Below, piece by piece: positions 1 through 11,971 of a stretch of 64,000 bases of DNA. The position numbers and the translations under genes are program-made. The notes beneath the pieces were generated by a model, which was not told where the DNA came from, searched no databases, and was given only the letters and a program-made list of their open reading frames with translations. Each line of letters starts with the position of its first letter. The stretch's first letter is position 1. The DNA comes from Rhizophagus irregularis (taxonomy: Eukaryota; Glomeromycota; Glomeromycetes; Glomerales; Glomeraceae). Location: NCBI RefSeq assembly GCF_026210795.1, contig NC_089445.1:124001-188000 (forward strand), in the 5' to 3' direction.

Positions 1-55
1 CTGAGAATGCCTCAAAAAGAGGTAGAGAGAGGCTGGCTGTAAATACTAGCAAAGT

Positions 56-364
56 AAAAGGATAAAACTACTACCATTCAATTCATTTCAGTAAGATAAT
101 TCTAACAAGCTATAGTATATCTTTGTACAATTATTAGATGTTAAGTTATTTAATATATTCTTTATATAACTATGATTATAAATGGTTCTTTTTAATATAA
201 GATTTTTGAGAATAGGTGTGATAGACTAATAGTAACTATAGACAGATTGTGACTATATAAGATAAATTTTAATAATAAAGTGTTCTGAACATTCAACTGG
301 TATGACTATATAGTAAAATGTAACTAACTGATTATAATGGGAGTGACTATAGAGGGAGTTGAAG
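56..364. repeat. Right end of a pogo/Tc1-type DNA element (second copy)
   Basis: This stretch matches, with scattered substitutions, 21239-21515 plus 22175-22196, which is the right end of the large TIR element described below. It finishes in the same terminal motif, GTGACTATAGAGGGAGTTGA, but the last bases (CTGTA in the other copy) are changed here. The rest of the element lies left of the window. Similarity to the other copy begins at AAAAGGATAAAAC because there the sequence upstream is a LINE insertion. No coding remains. Confidence 0.75.
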
Positions 365-655
365 TATATCAAATTTTGGTATGATAGATCTATATATTAT
401 ACATATCAGATATGATTTTTCAAATTACAGTATTCATAGATCATCCAATCAAACAAGTTGAATTAATTAAAATAGTTGAAAATGTGCCAGCCTATAAAAA
501 GAATAATTCTATTAGTTTAATCTTTATAGTATCAGACAATATATATAATAACTTTAAGTATTAAGACATTGTAATAAAAGATTCAAATCATCCAATCAAT
601 AAGAAATTTCAAAAAATTAAAAATCTCAATCTTAAACTCAAGAATATGCAACAAT

Positions 656-871
656 AGAACCCCGAAATATACATAAAAAGGTCAGATCTGAGTTTGCGTA
701 CAACCAGCCAAAAAAAACATGAAAATCTTTCCTTTTTTAGATAATTCTTGGTGAAACTTTTTTTGATTACTCGCCAAAATTATTATAATTCCAGCCCTGA
801 AAGAATGCGTATAGCTATTAGTAAAAATTTTTTGGCTGCCTTTGACCTTTCTATATATATTTCAGGGTTCT
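656..871. mobile_element. hAT-type MITE, 216 bp, 8-bp target duplication
   Basis: The element has inverted ends AGAACCCCGAAATATA and the complement of TATATATTTCAGGGTTCT. It is flanked on both sides by GCAACAAT (648-655 and 872-879), an exact 8-bp target-site duplication as made by hAT-superfamily transposases. It has no coding capacity. The two long arms could fold back on each other. Confidence 0.8.
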
Positions 872-2018
872 GCAACAATGGATTCTAAAAGTTGATATCA
901 GTAAACCACCTATATTTGTAAGTAGTATTATAATTTATTAAATAATTTACAACAAAATTGTGTAATAAAGTGAAATGATCATTCTATTTACTTATAGCAA
1001 TTACTATTTGAAATTATTTTATTGAACTATAAACAATTGTAATGGATTACTTGATAATTGTAATAGTAATGGTAAAGCAGATTATTCAAGTAATAATGAT
1101 ATTTAATCACTTTTTTGATATTAATTATTAAGGATGAAATGCTTAAAAAAGAAATATATATTAATTTACATATTTTTAAATTTTAATATATCAAATGTTT
1201 GGATTAAACATGGCATTTGATACTATGAGATATCAAAGTTAATTTATACAAAAGCCTTCAAATTATTTACTTTGCAAGATTTCTTATATTTTTCAATTTC
1301 TTTTCCAGTATTCTCCTTAAGAGCATTCTTATCCTAAGTTGAATCAGATTTCTGATTTTTTCTTGAAGCTGTCAATTTCTCTGGTTTTGTTTATTAAAGA
1401 TTCATGGCTTTAAAATCAAAATTATTAACTGGTATGTGATATTTATTTTAGCTTTAATAATGAGATATAAGATGGTACATTATTTTTTTAACTAAAATGA
1501 TAGTATACAAAAGACAACCTGCTGTGATGCAGTCTAATTCAAATCTAACTCATTGAAATAAATCAAAACATTAGAGAAAATACAGATCTTTATATCTTTC
1601 AAATCAAAACTTAAATGTAAACTTAAGAGGAGCTATTCATCAGAAAATCTAAGGAATCCGGCTCATTTGATTTGTTTTATTCATCTAATACTATTTTATT
1701 ATCTCATACTGTAATGGTAGAAAAATGCTTAAAAAAAAAAGAATTAGGTGCAAAGGTCTACTACTCATGGCACAATTAAAACTTTTTCGAAACTACTAGA
1801 ACCAATTTTATATTTTGGCAATGGGATAAGATTCTGTTAATGAATAGATTTGTTATAGATGTAGTATTTCTATTCTATAGGAATGTATCAATGTCTAGAT
1901 CACTATGTTATAGTAATTTAAATTTTTGCCGGACATTAAAATATCAAATATATTTATTTATAAAATCAAAAACCATATGTATAAAATACATAGCTTTAAT
2001 TAAAAATTCTTAATTCTT
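872..2018. other. AT-rich intergenic DNA, nothing recognised
   Basis: No open frame with coding character, no RNA gene and no clear repeat structure is seen. The right-hand part is the 3' flank of the aminopeptidase gene. The stretch 365-647 to the left of the MITE is likewise empty. Confidence 0.6.
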
Positions 2019-4639
2019 TTAAAAAATATCTCTTTCAATCATAGTTGCCGTAATAGGATGGTAAAATGACTTATTCTCAATAAAAGTTTTCTTCGCCAAG
2101 TCCGATCCTTTCTTGGTATTTTTCAACATTCTAAATAATATAAAAAAAAAAAAAATTTAATAAGAATATTAAACAATATAATGTTTAAAATTTTTGCAGC
2201 TTACCTATATATAGGTCTAACGTATTTCATTCTTCCTTGTTGAGTTACAAATTTAGCAACATGAGGGAACATGGGCTCATACTCTGCTAATAAACAGACT
2301 TTTTGCCATCTATAACAAACTTCAACATTACGAACAGTAGTGAAATTGTAAGCTTTATCCATTGCAACAATTGATGAATGAGGAAAAGGTGGAAACTCCA
2401 ATAATCGGTCTAAGAATGCCACTTTTCAGAAAATTTCTTTATATATTAGCTTTTTTCCTGTCATAAAAATTTTCCAATTATTTACTTAATACCTACTCTT
2501 TTGTAACGCGATAAATTTCTCGATGTCTGCTGGTGAGAATTCTTCAAAATTTTCATTGTTTCTTGCCAAATTCCATCTGATTCACAAAACTTATTAATAA
2601 TTAAATCAACCAATTTGAAAAAAAAATTAAAATATTCGAACCTTTCAGCCAATTTATTACATTCTTCTGAAAGCGTTTGGTCAAATTCATTTTTTATTGG
2701 TGGCTAAAACAAATGAGAGTAAAATATTAATGTCTTATTTTATAACCAAAGAAAAAAAAATATTTAATTAAAATTACCATTCCCGGAGAATGTAACCAGC
2801 CATTCCAATCAATTTTATCCAAAGCATCCTTTTTTGCGGATCCAAAATTTTTTTCCATAAAAGAATATAAGAAATTTTTCCAATCATTTGTGATAATAGA
2901 TTTACCAGCAAATTCTTCAATATGAGCTTTCATATAAGGTTCAAAAAATTCAGGACCACCAACTATTTGCTGAATATAGTACAAAAAATTAAATCCTTTT
3001 TCTATAATAATAATAATAAAATAATTATCATCGTAAACTGCAATTGGTAACTTTTCTCTTAACAAGGAGAAAATCTTACCATATGGAACACGAGAATAAG
3101 CATCACCAGGATCTATTCCTTTCAATACAGGTTGTAATGCAGTAAGGGGATTGTCTTCACCAAAATGTTTAACATCCGCCTCTAATTCACTCCATCCAAT
3201 AATTGAATGAAAATCACTTTCTTTTTCACCATACAAACGACCAATAATTTTTCTTTCAAGAAATTTGGTCCATCCTTCATTGAGCCAAAAATGTTCCTAA
3301 GTAATCAATTGTTAATCGTTTATTTTAGTTCTTTTTTTAATTTGAATATCATCCTTATAAATTACCCAATTTGCGGCTGTGACAAGATTTCCTGTCCAAC
3401 TATGAGCAACTTCATGCGCAACTACACAAACAAGAGATCTATCACCGGCTATTAGCGCGGGAGTAATAAATGTCAAACAGGGATTTTCCATACCACCACT
3501 TTTTGTATTAAAAAACAAATAAAATTAGAACGTAAAGAAATTTTAAAAGTTTCTTGAATAATAATAATATTATATAAAGGAAGACATGGGTTATAGATAC
3601 CCTCCGGAGATGAGATACATTAACTTACAAAGGAAATGAAGCGGGAAGAACCAACAGATCATATTTCTTCCATTCATAAGGAGTCAAAAGTTTTTCTCCT
3701 ATAGCAATAAATTTTTCAGTATCTTCAAATTCCCATGCAGCGTCTTGTACAATTTCTGGTTCGGCCCACACAGTTGATCTAGGACCAATTTCTTTTCCTG
3801 CCAAATTTCCAACTACCAAAGCAATTAAGTAAGAGGGAATTTTAACTTTCTGCTCGAATTTGTAAAGTTTGCTTTTGCCATCACCAATTTTCTCATCCCC
3901 GACGCTAATAGCACTCATTAGAGCTCTAAGAGGATGAGGAACTTGAATATTGGCACTGTAGGTTAATTTGAAACATGGTGTATCTTGACATGGCAAAAGA
4001 GATCGTGCATGAATCTAAAAAAGTAAAAAAATTTAATTTATAATAAATGTAGATATTCTAATACTCATTATCAATTTAATTCTTACATCTTGGCACTGTG
4101 TAAAGAGATAAGGATGCTTCTTTCCAACGGTTTGACTGTAATATTTTTATTTTGGTAAGATCTAAGAGAGAAGGTTCGTAATATTATTTCTGTTGAAATA
4201 ATAGGTACATTACCTTGGTTCTAACCATTGAGTAGCAGTACCTTGTATCATAGTGTTGTAGGATATTTCCAATTTGAACTTGATTCCAGTAGTAAGAGGT
4301 TTTTCAAGCTCAATATGCAAACCAGTCGTTCCAAAACAATCAATTTCATTATTAAGGTGAAACTTTATAGGATTTTAAATAAAAGTGAGTACAACATTCC
4401 CAAATAAAAACGCACTAAGCTACGCTTACCTTTAGTTGTCTTCCGTCTTGAGAAACTGACTTAATAATGAGACTTTTTGTATCAAGAATGACTTTGTTAA
4501 CATTATCAGCTATTGTAATTAAGCTTAACGTAACACTTCCATCAAGAATTTTATGTTCAAAGTCAACTCTTAAATTTAATTCAATATGACTTGTTTGTAT
4601 TTCGTTGATATTAGATAATGTGCTCGGATCATAATACAT
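2019..4639 (-). CDS. LTA4H: Leukotriene A-4 hydrolase / aminopeptidase (M1 family)
   Basis: Eleven exons: 4430-4639, 4214-4362, 4087-4135, 3629-4014, 3366-3498, 3080-3296, 2778-3001, 2642-2703, 2497-2576, 2205-2421 and 2019-2130. They total 1839 nt (612 aa), almost exactly the family length of about 611. The exopeptidase motif GGMENP is formed across the exon 4/5 junction. The zinc site [10 protein letters not shown] is followed by LNEG in exon 6, giving HExxH-18-E. The catalytic tyrosine motif VPYEKG spans the exon 6/7 junction, and QQGRMK and a HPITA-type tail are also present. Known family role: zinc aminopeptidase with epoxide-hydrolase activity, usually cytosolic (yeast LAP2). All catalytic residues I can place are intact, so it looks functional. 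Intron 6 (3002-3079) is 78 nt, divisible by three and free of stops, so its retention would only insert 26 residues. Confidence 0.95.
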
Positions 4640-5760
4640 TTTTTCTAATAGAATTACTGAAGTTAGTATTTATAAAACCTTGGACAGATTGCCGCCTTTT
4701 CATTATTGAAAAATTTTTCAATAACAGGTTGAACAGATTGCCGATCAATGTCTCACGCCTTTTTCCCAATAATTCATCCTAATAATGAAAATAATCTTTT
4801 GCAACTTGGCATTATTGAAAAAATTACTATTGTGAGTCCTGACCGCTGGGTCGTTGAAGATCTTAGATAAATCAAATTTCAATATAAATTACCCGTGCTA
4901 ATACCATCTTAGAAAGGTTCAATTATATAGCCTGATTAACTTGTGACATATTTTAAAAGTTGAAAACAAATTCGCAATATATAAAAACTTATAAATCAAT
5001 GCAATTTTCTATAGAAATATGAAATTATTATCAGATACATAATGAGAAGTCTAAAAATATTTTATCAAATTATATTATAAATTAAATAATATTATTATTT
5101 AGAGTAATTAATTATGTATGTAGAAATCTATTTTAAATTATAATTATGAATTAAATATTATTCCCTCCTTTGTTGCATGGTATTTGATGGTGGATTATAT
5201 GCCGTAAGTGATGGAGGTCTTGCAAATAAGAAGCTATCATCTCTACAATATGAGTTGGATTTAAAAGTGACTTTTCGAGATTGCCATAATAAATACAAGG
5301 CAACAAGATTGTAGGCGAATCATTTTTTGCGAAGATCAGGAATAAAATCATACCACTATAGTAAAATTATGATCTGAGTTTACAATATAATGGTGTGACC
5401 CGGATGCCAAAATTTTCACTTGTGTAGGCATCAGCAAATGAAAATGGGCTAAAACAAATTGTAAAACACAAATTAATAATTGAAAATGTCCAAAAATATT
5501 TTCTTTCTATTTTTATGTTTCGATTTTCATCTCCATATTTTATTAATGATAGGTAAAAATCCTATAGTATATGCCCATGCTGTTATAAATATTTGTAATT
5601 GAGTATATTGAGTATCTTTCGTGAAATGATTAGATGATATCCATAATTTAATGATAACTTAAAATATTTAAAGATATAAATATGGCGGTGAATATTTTAA
5701 ATTTTTTTTTTAATTCCTAATATAGTTAGATCGTTTGTTAACAAACTGAGATATATAAAG
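4640..5760. other. Intergenic; tiny ORF and a perfect palindrome
   Basis: This is the upstream region of the aminopeptidase gene. It holds a perfect 22-bp palindrome at 4703-4724 and, on the plus strand, a 40-codon ORF at 4748-4870 (starts MSHAFFP, ends VVEDLR). That ORF has less biased composition than its surroundings but no recognised relatives. From 4871 to 5760 I see only AT-rich sequence without features. Confidence 0.4.
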
Positions 5761-6019
5761 AATAGCCCTGTTCATTTCCGGTCGGTCGCATTTTTCGGTC
5801 AGATTTAAGTTAATTTTGATTGTCGAACGCCAAAAAATAACCAACCAAAATTAGATAATCCATAATAGCTTATAGGGCAAAAACACGTAGTTGTTGTTTA
5901 TGAAAAACACCAATTTTTGTAGATCGGCTTGACCGACCGCTGACCGCATCAGTAACCAATTATTTTGGGGTACAAATTTGCGATCAATCCGGTCCGATCT
6001 AGAAATGAACAGGGCTATT
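5761..6019. mobile_element. Foldback/MITE-like element, about 259 bp
   Basis: The ends are AATAGCCCTGTTCATTTC and its inverse complement, and GGTCGGTC/GACCGACC-type blocks occur inside each arm. No target duplication could be read with confidence, and there is no transposase. The minus-strand open frame inside it is a by-product of the repeat. Confidence 0.6.
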
Positions 6020-7406
6020 TTTTTAGGTTTTTTGGATCGAACTTTTTCTACCAATAAGATTGCTTTATTCCTGACTGATCAAAAAATGCAACCGAAATGA
6101 CTCTGAAATCCCAAAATATTTTGAGTAACAGCATGATGTTTTTCCTTTTCTGTATGATGTTCTAGAATAAAATGAAATTCTCAGAACCTCCGCCACAATT
6201 ACAATATTTAGCTACACAGAAACTAAGGTATAGTTTAGGTGTTTTGTAGTTGGGTTTTTTTTCAGCTTCCGCTTTTTTATTCCCCTTTTAATTGATCATA
6301 TTTCCGGTCCCAGTACATTTTTATTTTCATTTCCTCTAGACTGTCAAATGTTTCTGATCCCCCTTATTTCCACCTTAGTACTACTGCCCGTAGTGGTTTG
6401 TGTGTTTGTAATAGGATAGTTTATCTTTGTTGAAAATTTCATTCCATTTATGTATTAAGTTATTATGTAAAAATAAAAAATAAAAATAAATTTACAAAAC
6501 CCTTTTTTTTAATTAATTATAATAAAAAACGTTTTACCTATATACCGGTAAGAATAGTCAACAAAAAAACTTTTTTTTTTTGTTAGTAACACGCATTTCT
6601 TTATTAAATTCGATCATAAAAATGAAATTACAAAGAATTTTAACATCAAAATACATAGTAGTATAAAAATTATACACTATCTACTAACATCATGTTTTAT
6701 ACATGACTGTATTGTGAAAACAAGTTAAAGAACCTAACTACTAAGTATTCTAAGCTATATATATATAAAAAAAAAGACTAGACTATTAGCTTTAATTTTT
6801 TTTCTGTCTTCTTTTTTTGTAATTCTTTATTTGCACTCTTCTGCTCTCTAATATTTATCCTTGGAAACAATTTGGGATTTCGGCAATTGACTTATGCCAA
6901 AAGGGGGTTTTGATTTTGGCATATAGCCACAGCCAAGTTTAGTATCAATGAATAACTGGAATATTTACCAATGCCCTGAAGGGAAGAGCGCATCAGTGTA
7001 TATAGAGTATTTATTAGATATTCATAGAATAATAGGTTTATCTTGATATCACCTGCGGTTATACTTAGTTAATTTCTATATAATATTACTAATTGCTATA
7101 TATAAAATATTTTCAAAAAACAATTTAATCTAATTTATTCTTATTAAAAAAATAACTTTATAAAATTTATTAATTTTTTTAAATACTGTTATATATAATA
7201 TTATTAATTAAATTACAAATTATATTTATAATTTCTTTAAAAAAGAATGATTTTTCTTCTCTTTGATTAAAGTATTAAAAAAAATGGTACTAGAATTTAT
7301 ATTTTTTGTGTAATTTTTATTTTTTATCATTTTTTATAAAATTCTTACTATTGATTTAAAAACTAAGATTTAAATTATATGAAAATATATAGTTTATTTA
7401 TATAAT
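6020..7406. other. AT-rich intergenic DNA, nothing recognised
   Basis: Homopolymer runs and low-complexity AT tracts only. A short block near 7040-7100 (gatatcacctgcggttat) recurs in degenerate form near 8980-9020 in the same orientation. This hints that both are edges of one decayed element, but no complete boundary is visible. Confidence 0.4.
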
Positions 7407-7512
7407 CTTAGGTATTAGTTATTTACTAATCTAGTAGTATATAAATAGGTTATCATCCAAAGGATGATGACCCATTTATATACTAAACTAGATCAGTAAA
7501 TATCATCCTAAA
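7407..7512. repeat. Imperfect long hairpin
   Basis: The arms ttaggtattagttatttact...ggttatcatcc and its approximate complement meet at a 4-base centre near 7459. About 50 bp per arm pair with a few mismatches. This is probably the core of a small foldback element; no target duplication was identified. Confidence 0.55.
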
Positions 7513-7929
7513 TATACTAATTGGTCCGCCAGTTTATAACTGGCAGAAAAAATCCCAAATACCTATTAGTAGCCAGGTGATAAGATATATTATTTGTTTA
7601 TTTTTTTATTGTTAAATTTTTTATTTTAATTTTCTGGTTTTTTTTTCATTTGATTGAATAAAAGATATGTGGTAATAAAAATTTTTGATAATTATTATAA
7701 TTATTGGAAGTTATCCTATCAGTAATAAATTACCAGTATAAAGTTCATCGGTATATGTCATACACAATGCCTAACTAAAATCACATGAACAATATAATAT
7801 GACATCATTTTTAATAGTTAATCAAAATTAGACTATTTATAATTTTATATGTTCCCTTCTTTTAATTGCTCTTCTTTTTTTTCACTATATTAAATATACA
7901 ATGGAGTATAAAAACTCTAAATAAAAATA

Positions 7930-8160
7930 ATCCTATGATTGAAAGTGATAAAGATGATTTTATATTAGATATTGATGAAGGTAAATATCATAATACTAAA
8001 TTATTACTAATGTAGAAATTACACTATATTCTGGTATGCAATTTTGGTTGTGAAAAGAATTAGAAACCCACCTTAATATTTACGCTCTTCAAGAAGGTTT
8101 TTCTCACAAAAAAAAATAAAGCTTAAATATTATATTGAGCCTACAAGATAACCATCCTGA
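7930..8160 (+). pseudogene. MULE transposase relic, FAR1-type N-terminal domain
   Basis: Reading through stops and frame changes, the plus strand spells GMQFW, a KELETHLNIYALQEGFS-type block and then a K-rich stretch. This is the order seen in FAR1-like zinc-binding domains at the start of Mutator-like transposases. Several stops (for example after GMQFWL) and shifts show that it is dead. It probably belongs with the fragment at 8520-8777. The family assignment rests on motif memory only. Confidence 0.5.
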
Positions 8161-8309
8161 TTTTTTGAGGAGATTAATAATATTTGCAAAAGAATTTTTT
8201 AACATCACATATACTTTCAACAGTTTAAAACCAAATAAAACAAATCTTTTTTTTTTTAAGAATATATAGAACAGGTATGGAGTAATTGATTATTTAATAA
8301 CATGGTATT

Positions 8310-8495
8310 AAGATTAGGGTGTAGGATTAGGGTTAGGGTTAGGGTGTGAGATTTAATTAAGGTTAGGATTAAGATGTGGAATTAGGATTAGGGTGTGAAT
8401 TAGAGTTAGAATTTGGTTAAAGTTAAGATTAGAATGTAGAATTGTGTGTGAAATTAGGGTTAGAATTAGGATTTGAAATTAGGGTTAGACTTAGC
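8310..8495 (+). repeat. Degenerate telomere-like TTAGGG array
   Basis: The stretch is built from TTAGGG, TTAGGGTG, TTAGGATTA and similar units, with three near-perfect consecutive units around 8329-8345 and increasing decay to the right. The orientation is TTAGGG toward the right. Being flanked by transposon relics it is interstitial rather than a chromosome end. Confidence 0.75.
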
Positions 8496-8519
8496 ATGTT
8501 TATTGTTTCTAACTTTATT

Positions 8520-8777
8520 TATTTATTTTTGATTGATAGTTCAACTTGCAAAGATGGATTTCAGGAATATAATTATGAAATTAAACTAATTCTACTCAAA
8601 AATTTGATTGAAAATGTGCTATTAGATTCTATTGTAAAAATTTGGCAAATTAAGCCTGAATTATTACCAACACATTCACAGTTCATTATTTATTTATACC
8701 AGCGTAGATGTCCGCCAAAACTGTATCAAAGTGAAGAAAAACTACAAAAAATAATTAAGGAAAACAAAGAAAATTAA
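8520..8777 (+). pseudogene. Possible MULE transposase C-terminal fragment
   Basis: The open stretch beginning SSTCKDGFQ and continuing LKNLIENVLLDSIVKIWQIK to a stop at 8775-8777 has normal protein composition. It resembles, from memory, the region before the SWIM zinc finger of fungal Mutator-like transposases. The in-frame ATG at 8442 lies inside the telomere-like repeat and is unlikely to be a true start. It could also be an unrelated hypothetical fragment. Confidence 0.35.
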
Positions 8778-9239
8778 AGTATTAATATAAATGATAGCAC
8801 TCTGAAAAAATTATGAAACTGTAGAGGTTTTGTTATAATTTACGAAATTGCAAGATTCTTAGCAATAAAAATTGATGTTATATTATATGTAAATAATTAA
8901 TTTACTTTATTAGATATTATAAATAAATTTTATTGTATATGCCATATCAATAATAATTCAATCATGTAACCATACTGGAGGTGATATTATCTGCAGTTAT
9001 AATTAGCAATTTTCTATTATATATTATTTAGAAAAATCAGTAATTTCATCTATTAATAAAACTAGAAATTTTACAATATAAATACAGTCAACTCTCTTTA
9101 TAGTCACACATTTGGGACAGTCCATATTTGGTGATTATAAAGAGATGTGACTATATAAAAAATTTCTTATATTAGTATATCATAATTCCGGCCAAAAATT
9201 AACACAATTTTAGCCAAAATTATACTCAAAACTTTATTG

Positions 9240-9640
9240 TATCGTAACTCCGCCAATATTAATCGTAGAGAGATGATCTTACCGCCATTCGATTCGTCTT
9301 GATGAGACGGTTCTAATGGTATAAACTACATCGAAATTCAATCACTAGATTAATTTCCGAAATTAAAAAAATATTAATGGTTTTTGTGTAATAACTCTGC
9401 CAATATTGATCCTAGAAAGACGATCTTACTACCATTCGATTCGTCTTGATGAGAAGAATCTAATGGTATAAGTTACATCGAAATCCAATCACTAGATCAA
9501 TTTCCGAAATTAAAAAATATTAAATGGTTTTTAAGTAGTAACTCCGTCAATATTGATCACAGAGAGATGAGCTTACCACCATTCGATTCGTCTTGATGAG
9601 GCGATTTCAACGAGCTATTAATCGTATTTTTACAATCACT
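9240..9640. repeat. Three-copy minisatellite, period about 147 bp
   Basis: Units start near 9243, 9391 and 9537. Each begins with a form of GTAACTCCGCCAATATTGAT and continues through an AGAGATGATCTTACCACCAT block to CGATTCGTCTTGATGAG. The third copy is truncated. This is a subterminal array in the left arm of the pogo-type element. The same CATTCGA/CGTCTC module reappears at 21255-21300 and, inverted, at 50620-51245. Confidence 0.8.
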
Positions 9641-9897
9641 AGGTACTGAGAAATTTAGCAAAATGTTAAATGGCGCAGTAAACGTAAATCAAGAAATATA
9701 ATAATGCCGATTCTTAACATTTTGTTGAATAACTCATCAGCCAGTAATCACAAAAGGATAAAACTACCAAAAACTAACTCTCTCCCGTTCTGCTCACTTG
9801 ACAATATTTACGAAAAAATAAAAAATTTTTTCGGAGTTTTTTATTACTTTTTCTTTATAATTTCTTTATTTTAGATAACTACTACGACACTTTACAA

Positions 9898-11922
9898 ATG
9901 GGTAAAGATAACAAAAAGAAAAATAACCAGTCTAACAAAGATACTACATCTAAACGTCCTGCCTCTAGCTCTCCAACTGGCAACGTTTCTGGTCAAGGTT
10001 CCTCTATCTGTCCGGCCCTTCGAACACTCCACCTTCGACCACCTCTACTAATAAACGTACCAGAGTCAGTGCCTGACGACTCTGTCATGGATGTTGATAA
10101 ACCTCTCACGCCTCCTGGCCCTGTTGAGACAACTTCCGCTGAGATACCTTCTCAACCCGATACCTCCTCTCTCGATGCTTCGCAACACGCCCCTGCTAAC
10201 AACAACGATAAAGGCAAAAGCCCTGAAATTACTCCCGCAGTCTCTTTCCCTGAACGTGCTGCCTCTCTGGACGCATCCCAAGCTGCAGTACAATCTCAAC
10301 CTACACTTTTCTACGCCTCGGCCGCTCCTAATGACGTCGATGGCTTTTGGAATCACTTCGCTTCGAACCGCGACGCGTGCGACGCGGTTGATTGACAACT
10401 TTCCTTGTTCTCCTCTTATGGTAGTCGTGCCACGTGTAGTGGATCCAACGATTTGAAGAGGATCATCGTCCACTTCCGAAAAAAGGAAGATCTTGACAAC
10501 GCCACAGCCTCCCCTATGGATTCTTTGTTTGGCTTGCATTTCCATGCATATGACCCCCAGGCTATTAAGGCTGATGAACACGCGCGTACCCCTGGTGGTT
10601 ACCGATATCCCCCTTTTTCTAACTGACGCTCTTTTGCGTGGTACCTTTTCTCGTTACGGCAATATTACTCGTTGCCATACCCGTTTATCTAAACTTTATC
10701 GTACTGCATACATTATCTTTGAATCTACTGGTGCTTTACAGAACCTCGACTCTACCTGGGGCGTCCTTTGTGGAGGACATTGTTTGCGTATCTGCCCCGC
10801 TACTTTCTTTCCTGACCAACGCGCTGAAAGACGCGCTTATGTTGCTTTACTTGCCGGTCTTCTGCGTGGTACTATATCGGTCGATCTTGCTGAAATTGCC
10901 GATGAAATTTCCGCTAAATCTATTAATGTTCCCTTCTCTATGAATTCTTACAATCCCAAACCCTACGCCTATTGCCATTTTGCCTCCGAAACTGCTATGG
11001 AAAATGCTAAATCTATTTCATGTGCCCTTAAGAAAGTTGGCCTTATCTGGCATTCTCCGGATGAAGTCACTTCTCTTTGTCATCGATGTGGTCGCCCTAA
11101 TTGTAACCCTGATCGATGTGGTTCTTCATCTAGACCTAATCGCTCTTCTCGCCCTTGGCAATCTAATGATAAATTACGTGCTTTATATAACAAGCATTTA
11201 CCTCCTTCTCATCCTGCTAAACGACATAACCGTTTTGCCCGCCCTGATAACAAATATGATGGACAAAGCCGTACCAATGCTTCTCGCCATCGCTCTAAAT
11301 CCAGACTTAATACCCGACAACAATCTCGTTCTCGCTCTCAACATCGCCCATGGAATCGCGACAACCTTAATCACAATAATAATAATCAACGTCGTCATAT
11401 TCCTGATGCAAAAGAACTTGATTACTATATTGATGGCATGGATGTTGCATATCCTGCTCCTCCTACTATTCTTACTGATTGGAAATCTATTGGTGCTGCT
11501 CTTGAAAAAGTAGTTGAAGAATTAGCCCTTCTTACCACACAATTTGCTTCTATGAACAGCCGCATCACTAATTTGGAATCTGCTATGGCTGCTCGTACTC
11601 CTATTCCTGAACCTTTTGTCACTAAACCTCCTTCCTACATCCCTTCCTCTATGCAAGGATGGGATGATACAGTGAATCGAACTGATAATAATATCCTCGT
11701 TGATGTTAATTCTCCCCTTTGCAATCAACAAGTGGTTTTTCCCCGATTCCTCATTTTGCTCCCATTCCACCTTCCAACGTCGCTCCTTCCTCCCCTATTG
11801 ATATGGAACAGCGTCTCTCCTCTCTTTCCGATACTGTTGCCTCTTTGGCTGGCTCGATTAAAGAAGGAATCCAACAAAACAACCTCATCTTAGCTCGGCA
11901 ACAAGGCCAAGCTAATCAATAA
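9898..11922 (+). pseudogene. LINE ORF1 (nucleic-acid binding), frameshifted
   Basis: The frame starts MGKDNKKKNNQSNK at 9898 and moves through several frames: 9898-10395, then about 10405-10626, then the frame of 10620-11720, then 11719-11922. Visible parts are a basic, Ser/Pro/Asp-rich N-terminus, an RRM-like segment (GTFSRYGNITRCHTRLSK), and a knuckle CHRCGRPNCNPDRC. An Arg/Ser/His/Asn-rich basic region and a heptad-like C-terminus follow. At least three frameshifts make it inactive. The known role of such ORF1 proteins is RNA binding and particle assembly. ORF2 starts 49 bp after its stop. Confidence 0.8.
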
Positions 11923-11971
11923 TTGTTCTCTTTTTCCCCCTTCTTTATTACCGATTTATCAGTGTGTAATA

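Noticed and set aside
5851-6054. 67-codon minus-strand open frame
   Set aside because: Contained in the foldback element at 5761-6019 and made from its arm repeats.
10066-10581. 171-codon minus-strand open frame
   Set aside because: It lies antisense to LINE ORF1, whose plus-strand frames give recognisable domains. Arg-rich composition is typical of a shadow of Ser/Pro-rich coding sequence.
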